A stretch of 64,000 bases of DNA from Hoeflea sp. 108 (GTDB lineage: Bacteria; Pseudomonadota; Alphaproteobacteria; Rhizobiales; Rhizobiaceae): positions 355,523-419,522 of the forward strand of contig NZ_KB890025.1 in NCBI RefSeq assembly GCF_000372965.1, written 5' to 3'. How positions within the stretch are numbered: the first letter of the stretch is position 1; each line of letters begins with the position of its first letter. The translations under genes and the position numbers were made by a program. Under the pieces are notes generated by a model. The model saw nothing but the letters and a program-made list of their open reading frames with translations, searched no databases and was not told the DNA's origin. Below, piece after piece: positions 41,725-51,318 of the stretch.

Positions 41725-44607
41725 TTGCTGACGCTGCTTGTTCTTTTGCCTTTCGCGGGAAGCTTGATAACCATCATGCTGGCCTCGAAGGCGCGAAATC
41801 TCGCTGGCATCATTGCCGGCGCCGTGGCGTTGGCCTGCCATGTGACGGTTTGGCTCCTCTATGTTCCCGTCCGCGACAATGAAGTGGTGCGCTCGGTCTT
41901 CGAATGGGTGCCCAGCCTTGGCCTTTCCGTCTCACTCAGGCTCGACGGCTTTGCCTGGCTGTTTGCGCTCCTGGTCAGCGGCATCGGCGTGCTGGTTGTC
42001 CTTTACGCCCGGTATTACATGTCAGCCGAAGATCCGGTACCGCGCTTCTTCGCCTTCTTCCAGGCTTTCATGGGGGCGATGCTCGGCGTCGTCATCTCCG
42101 GCAACCTAATCCTGCTGGTAATCTTCTGGGAACTCACCAGCGTCACATCTTTCCTGCTTATCGGCTATTGGCACCACAATCAGTCCGCGCGCGATGGTGC
42201 GCGCATGTCGCTGACCGTCACGGCGATCGGAGGCCTTGGTCTGCTGGGCGGCGTCGTGGTGATCGGGCACATCGTCGGAAGCTACGACCTCGACCGCGTG
42301 CTGGCTTCCGGCGACCTGATCCGTGGCCATGCTCTCTATCTGCCGGCGCTGTTGCTCGTGCTGCTCGGGGCGTTCACCAAGAGTGCCCAGTTCCCGTTCC
42401 ATTTCTGGCTTCCCAATGCCATGGCCGCGCCGACGCCGGTGTCGGCATATCTTCATTCGGCGACGATGGTGAAGGCCGGCGTTTTCCTCTTGGCGCGCCT
42501 GTGGCCAGTCCTGTCCGGCACACCTGAATGGTTCACCATCGTCGGGCTGGCGGGCATGGCCTCGCTCGTCGTCGGCGCATATCTCGCCATGTTCCAGCAG
42601 GACCTCAAGGGACTGCTTGCCTACTCGACGATCAGCCATCTGGGCCTGATCACGCTGCTGCTGAGCCTCGGCAGCCCTCTCGGCCTGGTTGCCGCCATCT
42701 TCCACATCATGAACCATGCGACTTTCAAGGCGTCGCTGTTCATGGCTGCCGGCATCATTGATCACGAGACCGGCACGCGCGACCTCAGGAAACTGAGCGG
42801 GCTGTTCCGCTTCATGCCGATTACCGGCACGCTTGCGATGGTGGCGAGTGCGGCCATGGCCGGCGTTCCCCTGCTCAACGGTTTCCTGTCCAAGGAGATG
42901 TTTTTCGCCGAGGCGGTCGAAACGCATGCCGATTCCTGGCTGGACACGATTGCACCCTACGCCGCCGTGCTCGCCAGTGCGCTGGCGGTGACCTATTCGA
43001 TCCGGCTCATTCACTCCATCTTCCTCGGCGCACCCCCGGAGAGTTTTCCGCGCGCGCCTCATGAGCCGCCTTTCTTCATGCGCCTGCCCGTGACCTTGTT
43101 GGTGATCGCCTGCCTGGTGGTCGGCATCGCACCGGGGCTGACGATCGGACCCTATTTGCACATCGCGGTCACCTCGGTGCTGGGATCGGCTACGCCCGAA
43201 TACAGCCTTGCCGTCTGGCATGGCTTCAACACGCCCCTGATCATGAGCCTGGTCGCGCTGGTTGCGGGAGCGTTGCTCTACATTTTGATCGGCAATTATC
43301 TGGAACGCTCGGACGGGCCTTTCCTGCTCAGCGGCATCCAGGCGCAACGCATTTTCGAGCAGGTGATGGTCACGGTTTCGTGGCGCTGGGCACGCTTCGT
43401 CGAGACCAATCTGGGCACTCGCCGCTTGCAGCCGCAGCTGCGCCTTGTCGTCTTCAGCGCTTTCGCCGCGGCATTCCTGTCGCTCTTCGGCGGCGTGGTC
43501 GATCTGGCGCCGATCAGCCTCAAGGGCATGGACTGGGCCTTTACCGGCATGTGGGCGGTGGGCGTGGTCTGCGCCGTCGCGGCGGCCTACCAGGCCAAAT
43601 TCCACCGCCTGGCCGCGCTGGCCCTGCTCGGAGGCACCGGGCTCGTCACCTGCATGACCTTTGTCTGGATGTCGGCGCCGGACCTCGCTGTCACCCAGCT
43701 TGTCGTCGAGATCGTTACCTCCGTTCTCATATTGTTGGGTCTGCGCTGGCTGCCGAAGAGGTTCCAGGGACTGAGCGAGGCCACCGGCCCCATGGCAAGG
43801 CTGCGGCGCCTGCGCGATCTTGTGATGGCCGTTGGTGCGGGTCTGGGAATGACGATCGTCGCCTATGCGGTCATGACAAGACCCCTGCCGCAGACCATTT
43901 CCGACTTTTTCCTCGAAAATGCCTACAGCGGCGGCGGCGGGCGCAATGTCGTCAACGTCATCCTCGTCGATTTTCGAGGCTTCGATACGCTGGGCGAGAT
44001 TACGGTGCTCGGCATTGTGGCACTTACGGTTTTTGCCTTGCTGCGCCGGTTCAGGCCGGCGCCGGACACCGTCGAGCGGCCCGAGCAGCAGCGAATCCAG
44101 CGCGCCTATGACGAGGCGCACCCCGATCGCCAGCCGGGCGCAACTGCGGTCGACTATCTTCTGGTGCCTTCGGTCATCATGAAGTGGATGTTCCCTGTCG
44201 TCATCGTGTTCTCGGCCTACCTGTTCCTGCGCGGCCATGACGCGCCGGGCGGCGGCTTTGCGGCCGGCGTGGCGATGGCCGCCGGGTTCATTCTGCAATA
44301 CATGGCGGCCGGAACGATCTGGGTCGAAGACAGGTTGCGCATCCTGCCGGTGACCTGGATAGGCGGCGGCCTGCTGACGGCACTTCTGACCGGTGCGGGA
44401 GCCTGGTTCTTCGGCAAGCCGTTCCTGACGTCATACGCGCAATATGTGGATGTGCCTCTTATCGGCAAGGTGCCACTCGCTACCGCTTCGCTCTTCGACC
44501 TCGGTGTCCTGTCGCTCGTCGTCGGCGCGACCGTACTCATGTTGATCGCCCTGGCCCACCAATCGGTCCGCAGGCTGCGCGCGTCCCGGATAGAGGAGCA
44601 GTCGTGA
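41725..44607 (+). CDS. mrpA: Mrp-type Na+ or K+/H+ antiporter subunit A (fused A+B)
   Basis: A 960-residue polytopic membrane protein. The N-terminal two-thirds is a NuoL/MrpA-like proton-channel domain (GAFTKSAQFPFHFWLPNAM, HNQSARDGARMS). The C-terminal 150 residues are an MnhB domain (FPVVIVFSAYLFLRGHDAPGGGFAAG). Fusion of A and B is the arrangement in rhizobial pha operons. The start is TTG at 41725 without a clear ribosome binding site; AGGAAA lies 18 bases upstream, so the true start may be a nearby unusual codon. It exchanges Na+ or K+ for protons with the other subunits. Confidence 0.92.
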   Translation: MLTLLVLLPFAGSLITIMLASKARNLAGIIAGAVALACHVTVWLLYVPVRDNEVVRSVFEWVPSLGLSVSLRLDGFAWLFALLVSGIGVLVVLYARYYMSAEDPVPRFFAFFQAFMGAMLGVVISGNLILLVIFWELTSVTSFLLIGYWHHNQSARDGARMSLTVTAIGGLGLLGGVVVIGHIVGSYDLDRVLASGDLIRGHALYLPALLLVLLGAFTKSAQFPFHFWLPNAMAAPTPVSAYLHSATMVKAGVFLLARLWPVLSGTPEWFTIVGLAGMASLVVGAYLAMFQQDLKGLLAYSTISHLGLITLLLSLGSPLGLVAAIFHIMNHATFKASLFMAAGIIDHETGTRDLRKLSGLFRFMPITGTLAMVASAAMAGVPLLNGFLSKEMFFAEAVETHADSWLDTIAPYAAVLASALAVTYSIRLIHSIFLGAPPESFPRAPHEPPFFMRLPVTLLVIACLVVGIAPGLTIGPYLHIAVTSVLGSATPEYSLAVWHGFNTPLIMSLVALVAGALLYILIGNYLERSDGPFLLSGIQAQRIFEQVMVTVSWRWARFVETNLGTRRLQPQLRLVVFSAFAAAFLSLFGGVVDLAPISLKGMDWAFTGMWAVGVVCAVAAAYQAKFHRLAALALLGGTGLVTCMTFVWMSAPDLAVTQLVVEIVTSVLILLGLRWLPKRFQGLSEATGPMARLRRLRDLVMAVGAGLGMTIVAYAVMTRPLPQTISDFFLENAYSGGGGRNVVNVILVDFRGFDTLGEITVLGIVALTVFALLRRFRPAPDTVERPEQQRIQRAYDEAHPDRQPGATAVDYLLVPSVIMKWMFPVVIVFSAYLFLRGHDAPGGGFAAGVAMAAGFILQYMAAGTIWVEDRLRILPVTWIGGGLLTALLTGAGAWFFGKPFLTSYAQYVDVPLIGKVPLATASLFDLGVLSLVVGATVLMLIALAHQSVRRLRASRIEEQS

Positions 44608-44948
44608 TGGAGCTGACACTTGCAATTGCCATTGGCGTGCTGACGGGCTCCGGCGTCTGGCTGCTGCTGCGGCCGCGCACCTATCAGGTGATCATTGGCC
44701 TGTCGCTGCTGTCCTATGCGGTCAACCTGTTCATCTTCAGCATGGGCAGGCTCCACAGCGGCGCAGCCGCCGTACTCGACGGTGCCGGCGCCATCAACCC
44801 GGCAGACTATGCGGATCCGCTTCCGCAGGCGCTTGTGCTGACCGCAATCGTCATCGGTTTTGCCACCACGGCACTTTTCCTTGTCGTGCTGCTGGCATCG
44901 CGCGGATTGACCGGCAGCGACCATGTCGATGGGCGGGAGCCACATTGA
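44607..44948 (+). CDS. mrpC: Mrp antiporter subunit C
   Basis: A 113-residue NuoK-like protein with three membrane segments (YQVIIGLSLLSYAVNLFIF; DPLPQALVLTAIVIGFATTA). The DPLPQALVLTAIVI motif is diagnostic of MrpC. The ATG at 44607 overlaps the mrpA stop by one base (TGATG), and GAGGAG lies upstream. Confidence 0.92.
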   Translation: MELTLAIAIGVLTGSGVWLLLRPRTYQVIIGLSLLSYAVNLFIFSMGRLHSGAAAVLDGAGAINPADYADPLPQALVLTAIVIGFATTALFLVVLLASRGLTGSDHVDGREPH

Positions 44949-46576
44949 TGGATTTCGCCGCGCATCTTCCCGTCCTGCCCATCCTGCTGCCAATGGCGGC
45001 GGGGGCCACCCTGCTGTTGTTCGACGAGCGTCGGCACAGCCTGAAGGCCGGCATCAACATTGCAGCCACTGCATTGCTGTTGGTGCTGTCGATCTGGCTC
45101 TTGCGCCTGGTCGATGTTGCCGGGGCGCCGGTTGTCCATGTCTACCGCCTGGGCGACTGGGCGCCGCCTTTCGGCATCGTGCTGGTGCTTGATCGGCTTT
45201 CGGCCCTGATGGTGACTTTGACGTCGGTGCTCGCCGTGGCATCGCTGCTGTTTTCGCTTGCGCGCTGGCACAAGGCGGCCCCGCATTTCCACACGTTGTT
45301 TCAGTTCCTGCTGATGGGTGTGAACGGCGCGTTCCTGACCGGGGACCTGTTCAACCTATTCGTTTTCTTCGAGGTTCTGCTGGCGGCGTCTTACGGGTTG
45401 ATGTTGTATGGTTCGGGTACTTTTCGGGTGCGCGCGGGCCTGCACTACATCGCGATCAATCTTGCGGCGTCGCTGCTGTTCCTGATCGGCGTCAGCCTGA
45501 TCTACGGCGTGACCGGCACGCTGAACATGGCCGATCTGGCTCAGCGTATTCCCGAGGTTGCGCCGGAAAACCAGGGCCTGCTTGCCGCAGGTTCGGCCAT
45601 CCTGGGTGTCGCCTTTCTCATAAAGGCCGGCATGTGGCCGCTGTGCTTTTGGCTGCCCACCACCTACATGGCGGCTTCCGCTCCCGCCTCCGCGCTCTTC
45701 GCCATCCTCAGCAAGGTCGGGTTCTATGTCTTGCTGCGGCTCAGTTTATTGCTGTTCGGGGCAGAGGCCGGTGCGCTCATGGGCTTTGGCGGCGAGGTGC
45801 TGCTGATCGGCGGCATGGCCACCATCGCGTTCGGTGCTTTCGGCGTGCTCGCTTCACAGTCGCTTGGCCGGCTTGCCGGCTATAGCCTGCTGGTCTCCTC
45901 GGGCACGCTGTTGGCCGCGGTTGGTCTCGGCGACAAGGCGGCCGTGTCGGGGGCGCTGTTTTATCTTCTGACCTCGACGCTTGCGGTAAGCGCGCTTTTC
46001 CTGATGGTCGAGCTGGTCGAGCGCGCGCAGGAGCCCGCCGCCAACCTGCTGACCGTCACGATGGAGGCCTATGGCGACGATGTCGAGCCGGAAGAAGACG
46101 AGCAGGAAGAGGTCGGCGTGGTCATGCCGGGCGCGCTCGCCATTCTCGGCATCTGCTTCGGGCTTCTGGCCCTGCTTCTCTCCGGGCTACCGCCGCTGTC
46201 GGGCTTTATCGGCAAGTTCGCGTTGATCAATGCCATTTTCAACCCGGCAGGCCTTGGGGCGCAGACAACGGGCCCGGGCGGTATGGGCTGGACATTGACG
46301 GCGTTGTTGATCCTGTCGGGACTTGCCGTGCTGCTTGCCATGATGCGAACCGGCATACGTACATTCTGGGCGCCACTGGAGGTCATCGTACCCCGGGTGC
46401 TGGTGGTGGAGATCGCGCCGGTCATTCTGCTGATCGGCATTTGCGTTGCCATGACCGCCCAGGCCGGCAACGTGATGCGCTACACCGATGCGGTGGCGGA
46501 TGCCCTGCACCACCAGCGCCTCTATGTCGGCAGTGTTCTGCCTGAAGCCGCCAACGAGGCAGGGCAGGCGCAATGA
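44948..46576 (+). CDS. mrpD: Mrp antiporter subunit D
   Basis: A 542-residue NuoM/NuoN-like protein with about 14 membrane segments. Motifs include FNLFVFFEVLLAASYGLML and AFLIKAGMWPLCFWLPTTY. It carries an acidic insert near residues 380-390 (DDVEPEEDEQEE). It overlaps mrpC by one base and mrpE by four. Confidence 0.92.
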   Translation: MDFAAHLPVLPILLPMAAGATLLLFDERRHSLKAGINIAATALLLVLSIWLLRLVDVAGAPVVHVYRLGDWAPPFGIVLVLDRLSALMVTLTSVLAVASLLFSLARWHKAAPHFHTLFQFLLMGVNGAFLTGDLFNLFVFFEVLLAASYGLMLYGSGTFRVRAGLHYIAINLAASLLFLIGVSLIYGVTGTLNMADLAQRIPEVAPENQGLLAAGSAILGVAFLIKAGMWPLCFWLPTTYMAASAPASALFAILSKVGFYVLLRLSLLLFGAEAGALMGFGGEVLLIGGMATIAFGAFGVLASQSLGRLAGYSLLVSSGTLLAAVGLGDKAAVSGALFYLLTSTLAVSALFLMVELVERAQEPAANLLTVTMEAYGDDVEPEEDEQEEVGVVMPGALAILGICFGLLALLLSGLPPLSGFIGKFALINAIFNPAGLGAQTTGPGGMGWTLTALLILSGLAVLLAMMRTGIRTFWAPLEVIVPRVLVVEIAPVILLIGICVAMTAQAGNVMRYTDAVADALHHQRLYVGSVLPEAANEAGQAQ

Positions 46577-47052
46577 GACATATCCTGCCATATCCGGTTC
46601 TCACCGCCGCGCTGACCGTCGTGTGGATGCTATTGAATTCATTCTCGCTCGGGCACTTGCTCCTGGGAGCTGTCGTGGCTGCCGGTGCATCGCGCGCCAT
46701 GACCGCACTTGAGCCTTCAAAGCCGAGGCTGCGGCGCTGGCAGCTCATTCCGTGGCTTTGCGGTATCGTCCTGATCGACATCGCGAAGTCCAACTTCGCC
46801 GTGGCCTCGGTCATCCTGAGGCGGCGTGCGCGCAGCCCGGGGTTCGTGTCGATCCCGCTCGAGCTGCGCGATCAGACTGGACTGGCAGTCCTTGCCTGTA
46901 TCGTCACAAGCACGCCCGGCACTGCCTGGGTCGAATATGACTCGGCCACCGGCGAGTTGCTCATCCATGTTCTCGACCTGGTCGAGCGGCAGGAGTGGAT
47001 CGACCTGATCAAGAACCGTTACGAGGCGACGCTGCGGGAGATTTTCGAATGA
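46573..47052 (+). CDS. mrpE: Mrp antiporter subunit E
   Basis: A 159-residue MnhE-domain protein: two N-terminal membrane segments and a cytoplasmic part with SIPLELRDQTGLAVLACIV, STPGT and LLIHVLDL. It overlaps both neighbours by ATGA. Confidence 0.92.
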   Translation: MRHILPYPVLTAALTVVWMLLNSFSLGHLLLGAVVAAGASRAMTALEPSKPRLRRWQLIPWLCGIVLIDIAKSNFAVASVILRRRARSPGFVSIPLELRDQTGLAVLACIVTSTPGTAWVEYDSATGELLIHVLDLVERQEWIDLIKNRYEATLREIFE

Positions 47053-47330
47053 GTGCGACCATCCTGGTCTGGTCCGTGACCATCGCGCAGCTCATGCTGG
47101 TGGTTGCCATGGCATGCAACACATACCGGCTCATCCGCGGGCCGCGCGCGCAGGATCGCGTGCTTTGCCTCGATGCGCTTTATGTCAATGCGATGCTCCT
47201 GGTGCTGACCTTTGGCATTCGAACGGGCAGCTCGCTCTATTTCGAGGCGGCGCTGGTTATCAGCCTTCTCGGCTTCATCTCGACGGTCGCCTTCGCAAAA
47301 TTCCTCATGCGCGGCGAGGTGATCGAATGA
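47049..47330 (+). CDS. mrpF: Mrp antiporter subunit F
   Basis: A 93-residue protein with three membrane segments and the MrpF motif RLIRGPRAQDRVLCLD. The ATG at 47049 overlaps the mrpE stop. It is part of the Mrp membrane complex. Confidence 0.92.
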   Translation: MSATILVWSVTIAQLMLVVAMACNTYRLIRGPRAQDRVLCLDALYVNAMLLVLTFGIRTGSSLYFEAALVISLLGFISTVAFAKFLMRGEVIE

Positions 47331-47704
47331 CCCATGCCGAGGCACTTCCCGCCTGGGCCGCGCTGCTGACGGCGTTCCTGGTTCTGGTGGGCGCCAGCCT
47401 GACCTTGATCGGCGCGATTGGCACGCTGCGCTTCCGCACCTTTTTCGAGAGGGTGCATGCGCCTACGCTGGGCACGAGCTGGGGCACCGGCGCTATCGTG
47501 CTGGCGTCCTCGCTACTCTTCTCTGTCCTCGGTTCGCGTCTTGTCTTTCCGGAACTGCTGATCGGCGTATTTGTGAGCATCACCACTCCGGTAACGCTGA
47601 TGCTGCTCGCTCGCGCCACACTCTATCGTGAGCGGTCTGAAATCGCTTCCGCAGCGGCACCGGATCTTCTAGAGGAACCGGGTGACAGACCGACCGAAGC
47701 GTAG
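47327..47704 (+). CDS. mrpG: Mrp antiporter subunit G
   Basis: A 125-residue MnhG/PhaG-family protein with three membrane segments and the motif GTLRFRTFFERVHAPTLGTSWG. The ATG at 47327 overlaps mrpF. It is the last gene of the operon and converges with the HtrA-like gene 20 bases later. Confidence 0.92.
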   Translation: MTHAEALPAWAALLTAFLVLVGASLTLIGAIGTLRFRTFFERVHAPTLGTSWGTGAIVLASSLLFSVLGSRLVFPELLIGVFVSITTPVTLMLLARATLYRERSEIASAAAPDLLEEPGDRPTEA

Positions 47705-47724
47705 CGAGGCCACGGGCCTTCGTG

Positions 47725-48681
47725 TCAGGAGCGCGCCGCCGGCGTGACAACCACCTGGACAACTCCGGTGCGGCCGACCACGGCAAACGTCGTTTCCTTG
47801 CCGATCTTTTCGGCGTCCAGCGTGCGTACCAGATCGTCTACGCCGCCAACGGCGTGACCGTCGATGGCGACGATAATGTCGCCTTCCTTCAGCCCGGCTT
47901 TCGCGGCCGGTCCGCCTGTTTCGACCGAGCGCAAGCGCACTGCCGTGCGGCTGGTAACCTGCGCGGCCAGCGCCGTGCGGCGCGGCAGGGCGACCGTGTC
48001 GGCCGATACGCCGATAAAGGCGCGGCGTACGCGCCCGAAGCGGATGATTTCCGCAATGACGAAATTGGCCGTATTCGAGGCGACGGCGAAGGCGATGCCC
48101 TGGGCACCACGGATCGTGGCGGTGTTGACGCCGATCACCTCGCCGGCCGACGATACCAGCGGGCCACCTGAGTTGCCCGGGTTGAGCGCCGCGTCGGTCT
48201 GGATCACGTCATCGATGAGCCGGCCGCTCACGGCGCGCATCGACCGGCCCAAGGCCGACACCACGCCGGCCGTCACCGTCCATTCAAAGCCGAGCGGGTT
48301 GCCAATGGCGATGGCGATCTGGCCGCGGCGCAGGCGCTTGGAATCCCCGAGCGGAGCGATGTCGGGAAAATGTCCGTCGGCACGCACCAGGGCAATGTCG
48401 GTATCGGCATCGCTGCCAAGGACACGCCCTTCTACCGAAGTGCCGTCGGGCATTGCGACACGCAAGGTACGCGCCTCGCCGACGACGTGGAAGTTGGTGA
48501 CAACCAAGCCGTCCGGCGAGATGACGAAGCCCGAACCCTGGCCGCCGGCCTTGCCCTCGGCATGGGGACCGATACGGCAGACGGCGGGGCCGACGCGGTC
48601 AACTGCGTCGGCGACGGTGGAAGAGTAGGCGTCAAGCAGGCCGCCATCATGCGGAAGCTGGTCGGTCGCAGGCAGGGCCAT
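47725..48681 (-). CDS. HtrA/Do-like serine protease with PDZ domain, cytoplasmic
   Basis: A 318-residue S1C protease with an intact triad: His65 (VTNFHVV), Asp95 (DTDIALV) and Ser171 (GNSGGPLV). One C-terminal PDZ domain spans about 225-315 (GLKEGDIIVAIDGHAV). It has no signal peptide or membrane anchor, so it probably acts in the cytoplasm, unlike DegP. The divergent partner at 48862 is a degenerate relative. Its GGCCCCCATG context gives a GGGGGCC sequence near the start. Confidence 0.88.
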   Translation of the reverse strand: MALPATDQLPHDGGLLDAYSSTVADAVDRVGPAVCRIGPHAEGKAGGQGSGFVISPDGLVVTNFHVVGEARTLRVAMPDGTSVEGRVLGSDADTDIALVRADGHFPDIAPLGDSKRLRRGQIAIAIGNPLGFEWTVTAGVVSALGRSMRAVSGRLIDDVIQTDAALNPGNSGGPLVSSAGEVIGVNTATIRGAQGIAFAVASNTANFVIAEIIRFGRVRRAFIGVSADTVALPRRTALAAQVTSRTAVRLRSVETGGPAAKAGLKEGDIIVAIDGHAVGGVDDLVRTLDAEKIGKETTFAVVGRTGVVQVVVTPAARS

Positions 48682-48861
48682 GGGGGCCTCCGTGTCAGTC
48701 GCACAATCGATGCCTATATGTGCTGTGCGCGTCCGCGCGGCGCGACCTGACCGGATGGCTAGTGCCCCAGGTTCCTAGCCGTTCGGCGAGTTGGAAGTGC
48801 GATACGGCGTGGCAATATCCGGGTTCAGAAAACCCCTATCGGGCTAACCCAGGAGCGCGTG

Positions 48862-49734
48862 ATGACCAGGTTTGATCTTGCGGCCTTTTCCAATGCAGTT
48901 GCCGACATTGCCGGCCAGGCGGCGCCCGTGACTGCGAGCTTCTTATCCCATCATGGCAGGACTGCGACCGCCTTCCACTGGGGAGAGGGCCTTTACGTCG
49001 CCGCCGAGGAGTCGGTCGATCCGGACGAGGAATTACACCTTACCCTGCCCAGCGGCGAGACCGTGAAAGCCGAATTGATCGGCCGCGATCCTTCGACCGG
49101 CGTAGCCCTTTTGAAGCCTGCGACAGCGGCAGTCGGAACGGTCTTCAAGAAAGCCGGGACGGTGCGTTCCGGCGACATCGTCGTGGCGACCGGGCGTGAC
49201 GGAGCGTCGCCTCTGGCGGTCTTCGGCACCGTGGCCGAGGTCGGACCGGAATGGCGCTCGCGGCGTGGCGGCGCCATCGACCGCCGCATCAATCTCGCGG
49301 TGGTGGCGGGCGCTCGGTTCGAGGGAGGACCGGTGCTCGACGCCGGTGGCGGACTGGTCGGGATGCTGCTCTTTGGGCCGCGCCGCCGGGCGCTTGTCAT
49401 CCCTCACGAGACGATCGAGCGCACCGTCGCGACGTTGCGCGAGAAAGGCCACGTCCTGCGCGGCTATCTCGGCGCCGGCTTGTATCCTATCCACCATGGT
49501 CAGCTGCAGGGCGCCATGGTCATGGGGCTCGATGACGACGGCCCGGCCAAGGCTGCCGGCATTGCGCTCGGCGACATCGTTACGACCTGGAACGGGGAGC
49601 CGGTACGCGGGCCGCGCGACCTGATCCATCGGCTGGGGCCGGACAGTGCGGGGACTGTGGTGACGCTGACGGTCCGGCGTGGCGGGGAGACGCGCGACGT
49701 ATTGGTCACCATCGGCGAAAAGCCTCTGGTCTAG
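48862..49734 (+). CDS. Catalytically dead HtrA-like protein with PDZ domain
   Basis: A 290-residue homologue of the HtrA fold that has lost all three catalytic residues. By alignment with the neighbour, His becomes Glu50 (GLYVAAEESV), Asp becomes Gly80 (PSTGVALLK) and Ser becomes Glu154 (ARFEGGPVL). The fold motifs and a C-terminal PDZ domain (AGIALGDIVTTWNGEPVRG) are kept. The reading frame is clean, so it is selected as a non-enzyme, perhaps a regulator or scaffold of the active protease. AGGAGCG precedes the ATG. The LuxR-type gene follows 17 bases later. Confidence 0.85.
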   Translation: MTRFDLAAFSNAVADIAGQAAPVTASFLSHHGRTATAFHWGEGLYVAAEESVDPDEELHLTLPSGETVKAELIGRDPSTGVALLKPATAAVGTVFKKAGTVRSGDIVVATGRDGASPLAVFGTVAEVGPEWRSRRGGAIDRRINLAVVAGARFEGGPVLDAGGGLVGMLLFGPRRRALVIPHETIERTVATLREKGHVLRGYLGAGLYPIHHGQLQGAMVMGLDDDGPAKAAGIALGDIVTTWNGEPVRGPRDLIHRLGPDSAGTVVTLTVRRGGETRDVLVTIGEKPLV

Positions 49735-49751
49735 AGGGGCCCGGTGCTGTC

Positions 49752-50375
49752 ATGCCGGAGACGCAACATAGGCTGCTCGTTCTGGTGGCGCTCGGCGACA
49801 TGGCGTCGAGCGAGCAGCTTGCCCATCGCCTGTCGGAGGATTACGGGCTGGTGCCGGTGACAGCAGTAGACCTGGCCGGAGGCGACCGCGTCGACGTGGC
49901 GATCGTCGATGACGAAACCGAAAGCGGCGCGCTGACGCGAGGTGTGGCACGGATTGTGCTCGCCTCCCGAACGACGCACCGACCAGCGGCTGTTGCGGCG
50001 GTATTGCCGCGGGACGCCGGCACAGCACTGATAGCGGCGGCCGTGCGGCTTGCCGCTGCGGGTTATGTCGTCGATGATGCGCCTTCTGATCTGGATGGGC
50101 GCGGCGGGAGGCTCGGCTCGACCGATGGCCGGCCAGATGGTGGGCTCTTAGCCGGTGGTGAGCCGGATCACGAGGCGATCCGACTGTCGCCGCGCGAGAT
50201 GGAGGTGCTGGCGCTGCTTGCCGAGGGTGCATCGAACAAAGTCATCGCGCGGCATCTCGACATTTCCGTACACACCGCCAAGTTCCACGTCGCGGCGATC
50301 CTGGTGAAACTCGATGCCGCCAACCGCACCGATGCAATCGCCACAGCGATGCGGCAGGGACTGGTGCTGGTCTAG
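49752..50375 (+). CDS. LuxR/NarL-type regulator with receiver-like N-terminus
   Basis: A 207-residue protein. The C-terminal LuxR helix-turn-helix is clear (LSPREMEVLALLAEGASNKVIARHLDISVHTAKFHV). The N-terminal 120 residues resemble a shortened receiver domain; an Asp in VDVAIVDDE could be the phosphorylation site, but the acidic pocket and Lys are not evident. It is in an operon with the dead HtrA-like gene. No histidine kinase is adjacent. Confidence 0.82.
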   Translation: MPETQHRLLVLVALGDMASSEQLAHRLSEDYGLVPVTAVDLAGGDRVDVAIVDDETESGALTRGVARIVLASRTTHRPAAVAAVLPRDAGTALIAAAVRLAAAGYVVDDAPSDLDGRGGRLGSTDGRPDGGLLAGGEPDHEAIRLSPREMEVLALLAEGASNKVIARHLDISVHTAKFHVAAILVKLDAANRTDAIATAMRQGLVLV

Positions 50376-50426
50376 GGGGCCGTTACAGGAGTGATCGGGC
50401 ACTGACCTCGCTGCAGATTTTCCCGT

Positions 50427-51281
50427 CTAACCCTCGAAATCGCCGAACGTGTTCTGCAGTCGGGTCAATAGGTCGACGCGTTCGCCCACTTCATCGCCTA
50501 GAAGCACGATGATGTTGCTCAGCATCAGATCCATTACTGCAATGATGGTTGCCGAGCCGTCCCAAAGCGGACCGTGTGACCCGGGCACCACGAGGCAGAT
50601 GTCGGAGACTTCCGGTCCCCATGGGCAGAACTCGTCGGTCAGCAGCACGACCTTGACGCCCATTCGCCGTGCCTCGATGGCAAGCGGGCGCGCCTTGGCG
50701 GCAAAGCGTCTGACGTCGTGCAGGAACAGCACGCGGCCTTCAACCGAGCCGTCGAGCAATTCGGAATAGGTTCCGTTCAGTCCGTCGACAAATTGCACGC
50801 GCGGCCGCGTATAGGACAGCTGGCTGGCAAAATACTGGGCGATGCCGCGGACGTTCTGGTACGCCGCGACATAGACCTCGCTTGCCGAAACCAGTGCATC
50901 GATCGTCTGTTGCCACTCCGGAGCCGCGGCCAGCTCGTAGATTCGGCCAAGATTGTCTATTTGCTGCTGGATCAGCCCGGCCAGCAGCTTGCCTTCGCGG
51001 ATGTCCTCCCTGAGGCGGTCGACGGGACCCTTCACCTGCCAGGCGGGATTGGAGCTGCCGCGCCGGAGCTCATTCTTCAGCTGATCCAGTCCGTCAAAGC
51101 CCATGCGTCTGAGATAACGCCCGACCGTCATCGGCGACAGTTCGAGGCGGGTTGCGATGGAGCGCGCCGTCTCGAACGGGATTTCGCCCAGATTGCGTTC
51201 AATGTAGTTCGCAATCAGCTTGTCGGACTTGGACCGTCTCAGTTCCTCGCTTTGAACGAGCTTCAGGATTCGTTGCGCCAT
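50427..51281 (-). CDS. MurR/RpiR-family transcriptional regulator
   Basis: A 284-residue regulator. The N-terminal HTH_6 domain spans about 1-80 (SKSDKLIANYIERN, then LSPMTVGRYLRRMGFDG). The C-terminal SIS domain spans about 115-260. The ATG at 51281 has GGAG 5 bases upstream, while an upstream ATG at 51311 has none. The polyamine-type binding-protein gene lies 37 bases upstream on the same strand, so the two may be co-transcribed. It is the probable regulator of the transporter genes around it. Confidence 0.88.
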   Translation of the reverse strand: MAQRILKLVQSEELRRSKSDKLIANYIERNLGEIPFETARSIATRLELSPMTVGRYLRRMGFDGLDQLKNELRRGSSNPAWQVKGPVDRLREDIREGKLLAGLIQQQIDNLGRIYELAAAPEWQQTIDALVSASEVYVAAYQNVRGIAQYFASQLSYTRPRVQFVDGLNGTYSELLDGSVEGRVLFLHDVRRFAAKARPLAIEARRMGVKVVLLTDEFCPWGPEVSDICLVVPGSHGPLWDGSATIIAVMDLMLSNIIVLLGDEVGERVDLLTRLQNTFGDFEG

Positions 51282-51318
51282 ATCCTCTCCGGCCAGCCGC
51301 CGCACGGGCAAGTCTGAA

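Noticed and set aside
42106..44298. 730-codon open frame on the minus strand
   Set aside because: It lies wholly antisense to mrpA, its translation is rich in R, H, Q and E with no family motif, and mrpA has strong homology features. It is a by-product of high GC.
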